Assembly (NCBI GenBank): GCA_003222635.1
Contig: QHWQ01000015.1
Coordinates: 1-37,941, forward strand
Length of the DNA stretch: 37,941 bases
Source of the DNA: Acidobacteriota bacterium
GTDB lineage: Bacteria; Acidobacteriota; Vicinamibacteria; Vicinamibacterales; UBA2999
Reading direction: 5' to 3'
In this document: one piece after another, positions 32,809 through 37,941 of the stretch
Layout: every line of letters begins with the position of its first letter
How positions within the stretch are numbered: position 1 is the first letter of the stretch
Position numbers and translations under genes: made by a program
The notes under the pieces: generated by a model
Told to the model about the DNA's origin: nothing
What the model saw: only the letters and a program-made list of their open reading frames with translations
Databases searched by the model: none

Positions 32809-33804
32809 ATGCGTCTATTCCTCTTCGCCGCCGTTGCACTGACCGTCGCGACCGATTGTTTCGCGCAAATCGTGGAAAGTGTGGGAAGCCGCGCCATGGG
32901 GATGGGTGGCGCCTACGTCGCGGTCGCCGCCGACAGCACCGCCACGTGGTGGAATCCGGCCGGTCTGGCGACTGGGCCATTTTCGGACATTTCGATCGGA
33001 CGGGCCGTCACGGATTTAAAGGAGGACGTTCCGGCGCGCCGGGACCGCGTGTCCTGGTTTGCGGCAACCGCTCCAGCTGTTGGATTTAGCTATTACCGCT
33101 TAAGAATCACCGACATACGGGGATTTGGGGCTACAGGACAGGGCTCCGTGAACCGAGAAGATACACGGGCCGAAGTGTCATTGCAGTCAGTTTCTGTCAG
33201 CGAGCTGGGCCTTACCGTCGTTCAGTCGATTCTGCCAGGGGTACACGCCGGAGCCACCTTGAAATACGTGCGTGGGACGCTACGCGCCGGCACTGACGGC
33301 GCGGCGCGTCCGATCGACGACCTGCTCGACAGCGGTGAAAACCTCAAAGGGGGCGACGCCGAGAGCCGGTTCGATCTGGATGCGGGGCTGATGGGCGCGT
33401 TTGGTCCGGTTCGCATCGGCGCGGTGATGCGGAACATCCGCGAGCCAAAGTTCGCGGGCGAGACGTTCACGCTGCCACGGCAGACGAGGGTGGGCGCGGC
33501 GATCGACGCGGAACGGGCAGGAGGCCCGCCGTTCATCGCATCGATTGATGCGGATGTGAAGACCTACGCGACCGCGACCGGCGATCGGCGGGTGATCGCG
33601 GTTGGCGCCGAGCAGTGGCTCTGGCGCAAACGGATCGGCGTCCGGGGCGGCGGACGTTTCAACAGGGTAGGCGCGCGGGAGCGCGCCGCGACGGTGGGCG
33701 TCAGCGTTGGCGTCCGCAACGGGTTTTATGTCGAAGGCCAGGCGGTCCGCGGCGGTTCCGACGCCGAGCGCGGCTGGGGCATTTCGACGCGAGTGACTTT
33801 CTAG
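32809..33804 (+). CDS. PorV/UPF0164-like outer membrane protein
   Basis: Signal peptide MRLFLFAAVALTVATDCFA; SVGSRAMGMGGAYVAVAADSTATWWNPAGLA; C-terminal GWGISTRVTF; start ATG 32809. Confidence 0.75.
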   Translation: MRLFLFAAVALTVATDCFAQIVESVGSRAMGMGGAYVAVAADSTATWWNPAGLATGPFSDISIGRAVTDLKEDVPARRDRVSWFAATAPAVGFSYYRLRITDIRGFGATGQGSVNREDTRAEVSLQSVSVSELGLTVVQSILPGVHAGATLKYVRGTLRAGTDGAARPIDDLLDSGENLKGGDAESRFDLDAGLMGAFGPVRIGAVMRNIREPKFAGETFTLPRQTRVGAAIDAERAGGPPFIASIDADVKTYATATGDRRVIAVGAEQWLWRKRIGVRGGGRFNRVGARERAATVGVSVGVRNGFYVEGQAVRGGSDAERGWGISTRVTF

Positions 33805-33860
33805 TGGGGTGTATCAACAGATGCACTGCGAATCACGACAGCCCTTCGTCGTCGATTCTG

Positions 33861-33888
33861 CCGGGCGCGACAGCGGAGCGCCCGGTTT
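33861..33888 (+). terminator. GC-rich stem-loop followed by short T run, upstream of pilB
   Basis: CCGGGCGC-gacagcgga-GCGCCCGG then TTTC. Confidence 0.4.
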
Positions 33889-33914
33889 CGAGTTGGGAAG
33901 GACACAACCGGTAA

Positions 33915-35690
33915 ATGGCCGTACGCATCGGTGAGCTTCTTCTCAAGGAGAAGCGCATCACACCCGAGCAGCTCCAGGAGGCGTTGAACTACCAGCGCCA
34001 GAACGGGGGAAAACTCGGGTACAACCTGATCAAGCTCGGCTACGTCAAGGACGAGGAGATCACCGCTCTGCTCAGCAAGCAGTACGGCGTCCCCTCGATC
34101 GCGCTGACGCAGTTCGAGATCGATCCGGCCGTCGTCAAGCTCGTACCCGCGGACACCGCGCAGAAGTATCAGATTATTCCGCTCTCGCGTTCGGGCGCGA
34201 CGCTGACGATCGCGATGACCGACCCGACGAACGTGTTCGCCATGGACGATTTAAAGTTCATGACGGGCTACAACGTCGAGCCGGTGGTCGCCTCCGAGAC
34301 CGCAGTCGTGGCGGCCATTCAGAAGTACTACGGCAAGGCCGCAGCGGCCGCCGCGAGCGCGACCGGCGGCGGCGGCGGCGCAGCGCAGGGCCCGACGGCG
34401 CTCGAGGCCGCGAGCAAGGCGCTCGAGCAGATCGACCTCGGCGATGACAGCAACGTCGAGGTCATCGCGGAAGGTGAGGAGATCAGCGCCGACGACCTCG
34501 CGATGCAGGGCGAGGAAGCGCCGGTCATCAAGCTGGTGAACGTCATCCTGCTCTCCGCCATTCAGAAGGGCGCGAGCGACATCCACATCGAGCCGTACGA
34601 GAAAGAGCTGCGCGTCCGGTACCGCGTCGACGGCATCCTCTACAACATCATGCAGCCGCCGCTGAAGCTGCGCGACGCGATGACCTCGCGCATCAAGATC
34701 ATGTCGCGGCTGGACATCGCGGAGAAGCGGCTGCCGCAGGACGGCCGCATCAAAGTGCGCTTCCGCGGCGACAACGACACGTTGAAAGAGATCGACTTCC
34801 GCGTCTCGGTGCTGCCGACGCTGTTCGGCGAGAAGATCGTCATGCGTCTGCTCGACAAAGACAAGCTGATGCTCGACATGACGAAGCTCGGCTTCGAGCA
34901 GGAATCGCTCACCAAGTTCGAGGCCGCGATCATGCGGCCGTGGGGCATGGTGCTCGTCACCGGTCCGACCGGTTCCGGCAAGACGAACACGCTCTACTCG
35001 TCGATCTCGCGCATCAACACGATGGAAACCAACATCATGACCGCGGAGGATCCGGTCGAATTCAACCTGGTTGGTGTCAATCAGGTCCAGGTCCGCGAGA
35101 ACATCGGCCTGAACTTCGCCGCCGCGCTCCGGAGCTTTTTGCGTCAGGACCCGAACATCATCCTCGTCGGCGAAATCCGAGACTTTGAAACCGCGGAAAT
35201 CGCGGTCAAGGCGGCGCTCACCGGCCACCTCGTGCTCTCGACGCTGCACACCAACGACGCGCCGAGCACGGTCAACCGTCTCATGAACATGGGCATCGAG
35301 CCGTTCCTCGTCGCCAGCTCGCTGAACCTGGTGTGCGCCCAGCGCCTCGTGCGCCGCATTTGCAAGAACTGCGTGGAACCGCACCCCACGCCGCCGGCGG
35401 CGCTGATGCAGGCTGGCTTTACCGCCGAAGATGCCAAGACAGTGGTCCCCAACAAAGGCAAGGGCTGTGAGAAGTGCAACAACACCGGCTACAAGGGACG
35501 CGTCGGTTTGTACGAAGTGATGGAAGTGACCGAGGACCTGCGCGAGCTGATTCTGGTCGGCGCCTCGGCGCTCGAACTGCGGCGCAAGGCGGTTGACGAA
35601 GGGATGATCACGCTCCGCGGGAGCGGACTGCGCAAGATCAAAGACGGCGTGACGACGGTCGACGAGGTCGTGCGCGAGACCGTGAAGTAG
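33915..35690 (+). CDS. pilB: Type IV pilus assembly ATPase PilB
   Basis: N-terminal MshEN-like IGELLLKEKRITPEQLQEAL; GPTGSGKTNTLYSS; GEIRDFETAEIAVKAALTGHLVLSTLHTNDA; CKNC...CEKCNNTGYKGR zinc motif. Confidence 0.95.
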   Translation: MAVRIGELLLKEKRITPEQLQEALNYQRQNGGKLGYNLIKLGYVKDEEITALLSKQYGVPSIALTQFEIDPAVVKLVPADTAQKYQIIPLSRSGATLTIAMTDPTNVFAMDDLKFMTGYNVEPVVASETAVVAAIQKYYGKAAAAAASATGGGGGAAQGPTALEAASKALEQIDLGDDSNVEVIAEGEEISADDLAMQGEEAPVIKLVNVILLSAIQKGASDIHIEPYEKELRVRYRVDGILYNIMQPPLKLRDAMTSRIKIMSRLDIAEKRLPQDGRIKVRFRGDNDTLKEIDFRVSVLPTLFGEKIVMRLLDKDKLMLDMTKLGFEQESLTKFEAAIMRPWGMVLVTGPTGSGKTNTLYSSISRINTMETNIMTAEDPVEFNLVGVNQVQVRENIGLNFAAALRSFLRQDPNIILVGEIRDFETAEIAVKAALTGHLVLSTLHTNDAPSTVNRLMNMGIEPFLVASSLNLVCAQRLVRRICKNCVEPHPTPPAALMQAGFTAEDAKTVVPNKGKGCEKCNNTGYKGRVGLYEVMEVTEDLRELILVGASALELRRKAVDEGMITLRGSGLRKIKDGVTTVDEVVRETVK

Positions 35691-35701
35691 GACAAATTCT
35701 T

Positions 35702-36826
35702 ATGACATTACCCGAACTCCTGAAGAAGACAGTCGAGATCGAAGGCTCCGACCTGCACATCACCATCAACACGCCGCCCCAGGTGCGCGTGCATGGTCAC
35801 CTGCAGCGCGTCGAAGGGGCGGACCTCACGCCGTCCGACACCAAGGCGCTGACCTACAGCGTGTTGACGGACTCGCAGAAGAAGCGATTCGAGGAGAGCC
35901 TCGAGCTCGATTTCTCCTTCGGCATCAAAGGGCTGGCCCGCTTCCGCTGCAACATGTTCAACCAGCGCGGCGCGGTCGCGGCGGTCTACCGGCTGATTCC
36001 GGAAAAGATCCGCACCTTCCAGGAGCTCGGGCTGCCGGCGGTGCTCGCCAACCTGGCGGAGCGGCCGCGCGGCCTCGTGCTCGTCACCGGCCCCACCGGC
36101 AGCGGCAAGTCGACCACGCTCGCCGCGATGATTGACAAGATCAACGCCGAGCGGAAGGACCACATCCTCACGATCGAGGATCCGATCGAGTACATCCATG
36201 CGCACAAGGGCTGTCTGGTCAACCAGCGCGAGGTGCACAGCGACACGCAGAGCTTCTCGCTGGCGCTGCGCGCCGCGCTGCGTGAAGACCCCGACATCGT
36301 CCTCATCGGCGAGCTGCGGGATCTGGAGACCGTCGAAGCGGCGCTGCGCATCGCCGAGACGGGCCACCTGACGTTCGGCACGCTGCACACCAACTCCGCG
36401 GCGCAGACGATCAACCGCATCATCGACGTGTTCCCCGCCCATCAGCAGAGCCAGATCCGGACGCAGCTGTCGCTCGTGCTCGAAGGGATCGTCTGTCAGG
36501 CGCTGCTGCCGAAGATCGGCGGCGGCCGCGTCTGCTCGCTGGAAATCATGGTGCCGACGCCCGGCATCCGGAACCTGATTCGCGAAGACAAGGTTCACCA
36601 GATCTACTCCGCGATGCAGACCGGCCAGGAAAAGCTGGGCATGCAGACGGCGAACCAGTCGCTCGCCTCGCTGCACATGAAGAAGCTGATCTCGCTCGAT
36701 TCGGCGCTGAGCGCCTCGTCGAACAAGGAAGAATTGCAGGAAATGATCAACCGCGGGGTCGGCGTCGTGGCGGGCGCCGGCCTGGGCCGTCCGGGAATGC
36801 CTGCTCGCCCGGCGATCGGCCGATAA
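35702..36826 (+). CDS. pilT: Type IV pilus retraction ATPase PilT
   Basis: GSDLHITINTPPQVRVHG; GPTGSGKSTTLAAMIDKIN; GELRDLETVEAALRIAETGHLTFGTLHTNSA. Confidence 0.96.
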   Translation: MTLPELLKKTVEIEGSDLHITINTPPQVRVHGHLQRVEGADLTPSDTKALTYSVLTDSQKKRFEESLELDFSFGIKGLARFRCNMFNQRGAVAAVYRLIPEKIRTFQELGLPAVLANLAERPRGLVLVTGPTGSGKSTTLAAMIDKINAERKDHILTIEDPIEYIHAHKGCLVNQREVHSDTQSFSLALRAALREDPDIVLIGELRDLETVEAALRIAETGHLTFGTLHTNSAAQTINRIIDVFPAHQQSQIRTQLSLVLEGIVCQALLPKIGGGRVCSLEIMVPTPGIRNLIREDKVHQIYSAMQTGQEKLGMQTANQSLASLHMKKLISLDSALSASSNKEELQEMINRGVGVVAGAGLGRPGMPARPAIGR

Positions 36827-36839
36827 CTAGGAAATACCC

Positions 36840-37941
36840 ATGCCTACTTTTGCTTACGCCGGACGCACGCGGGGCGGCGAAACGGTCACCGGAGAGCGCG
36901 CCGCCGAGACGATGGACGCGGTTGTGGCCGCACTGCGCCGCGAGCAGGTGCTCGTCACGAGCATCAATCCGGTCAAGGACAAGGCCGCGGGGAAGACCGT
37001 CACCAAGAAGCGGCGCGCGAAGGGCGTGTCGGCGAAGAGCCTGGCCGTGTTCGTGCGGCAGTTCTCCGTCATGATCGACGCGGGCCTGCCGCTCGTGCAG
37101 TGCCTCGAGATTCTCGGCTCGCAGGAAGAAGACAAGAACTTCGCCGAGGTCATTCTCGCCACGCGCGGTGACGTGGAAAGCGGCGCGTCGCTCGCCGACG
37201 CGATGAAGAAGCACCCGAAGGCGTTCGACCCGCTCTTCACGAACATGATTGCCGCCGGCGAGGCTGGCGGTATTCTCGACACCATTCTCAAGCGGCTCGC
37301 GACTTACATCGAGAAGGCCGTCAAGCTGAAGGGCCAGGTCAAGTCCGCGATGATCTATCCGATCGCGGTCATTGTGATCGCCGGCGTCGTCGTCGGCGTC
37401 ATTCTGTGGAAGGTCATCCCGACGTTCGCGGTGATGTTCGAGGGCCTCGGCGCGGAGCTGCCGCTGCCGACGCGCGTGGTCATCGCGCTCAGCAACAGCC
37501 TCGTGCGATTCGGCCCGTTCATCATCATCGGCATCGGCGCGGCCGGCTGGGGCTTCCAGCAGTACTACGCGACGGCGAACGGCCGCCGGGTTGTCGACGC
37601 CATCGTGCTCAAGTTGCCGATCCTCGGCGACCTCATGCGCAAGATTGCCGTCGCCCGCTTCTGCCGCACGCTGTCGACGCTGCTCGCCTCGGGCGTGTCG
37701 ATTCTCGAGGCGCTCGATATCACCGCCAAGACCGCGGGCAACGCCATCATCGAAGACGCCATCCAGAGCACGCGCAAGAGCATCGAGCGCGGCGAGACCA
37801 TCGCGCAGCCGCTCAGGGACACGGCGGTCTTCCCGTCGATGGTCGTGCAGATGATCAGCGTCGGCGAGGCGACGGGCGCGCTCGACACGATGCTCGGCAA
37901 GATTGCGGACTTCTACGAAGAAGAAGTCGACGTCGCGGTGG
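36840..37941 (+). CDS. pilC: Type IV pilus inner membrane platform PilC (3' truncated by window edge)
   Basis: MPTFAYAGRTRGGETVTGE...FVRQFSVMIDAGLPLVQCLEIL...FDPLFTNMIAAGEAGGILDTIL; open to window end and therefore missing from the ORF track. Confidence 0.95.
   Translation, partial: MPTFAYAGRTRGGETVTGERAAETMDAVVAALRREQVLVTSINPVKDKAAGKTVTKKRRAKGVSAKSLAVFVRQFSVMIDAGLPLVQCLEILGSQEEDKNFAEVILATRGDVESGASLADAMKKHPKAFDPLFTNMIAAGEAGGILDTILKRLATYIEKAVKLKGQVKSAMIYPIAVIVIAGVVVGVILWKVIPTFAVMFEGLGAELPLPTRVVIALSNSLVRFGPFIIIGIGAAGWGFQQYYATANGRRVVDAIVLKLPILGDLMRKIAVARFCRTLSTLLASGVSILEALDITAKTAGNAIIEDAIQSTRKSIERGETIAQPLRDTAVFPSMVVQMISVGEATGALDTMLGKIADFYEEEVDVAV

Overview
GC-rich bacterial chromosome segment. 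Gene order and protein character suggest Acidobacteriota, possibly Vicinamibacteria; this assignment is an inference. The first ~17.7 kb is a merged str/S10/spc/alpha ribosomal superoperon: 'fusA-tuf-rpsJ-rplC-rplD-rplW-rplB-rpsS-rplV*-rpsC-rplP-rpmC-rpsQ-rplN*-rplX-rplE-rpsN-rpsH-rplF-rplR-rpsE-rpmD-rplO-secY-adk-map-infA-rpmJ-rpsM-rpsK-rpsD-rpoA-rplQ (* = interrupted reading frame). After it come a convergent EF-G-2-like GTPase, a BBP2-like porin, a secreted/outer-membrane protein, glnD-glnB, a membrane-fused spermidine-synthase-like protein, a minus-strand Yip1/HlyD/permease/permease operon with no ATPase, a PorV/UPF0164-like protein and pilB-pilT-pilC' (pilC runs off the end). Main observations: (1) two head-to-head REP-like pairs inside the ribosomal operon, four units with conserved GTAG foot and TTTAC loop and compensatory stem changes; one unit supplies the rplO stop codon; (2) other palindromic repeat families in further intergenic gaps of the same operon; (3) out-of-frame internal deletions in the essential genes rplV and rplN, with a possible third in the spermidine-synthase-like gene, which may be assembly artefacts; (4) an EF-Tu switch I loop lacking RGITI and about 5 residues longer. 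I found no CRISPR array, prophage, transposase or obvious defence system. All family calls are from motif recognition by eye; no database search was run.
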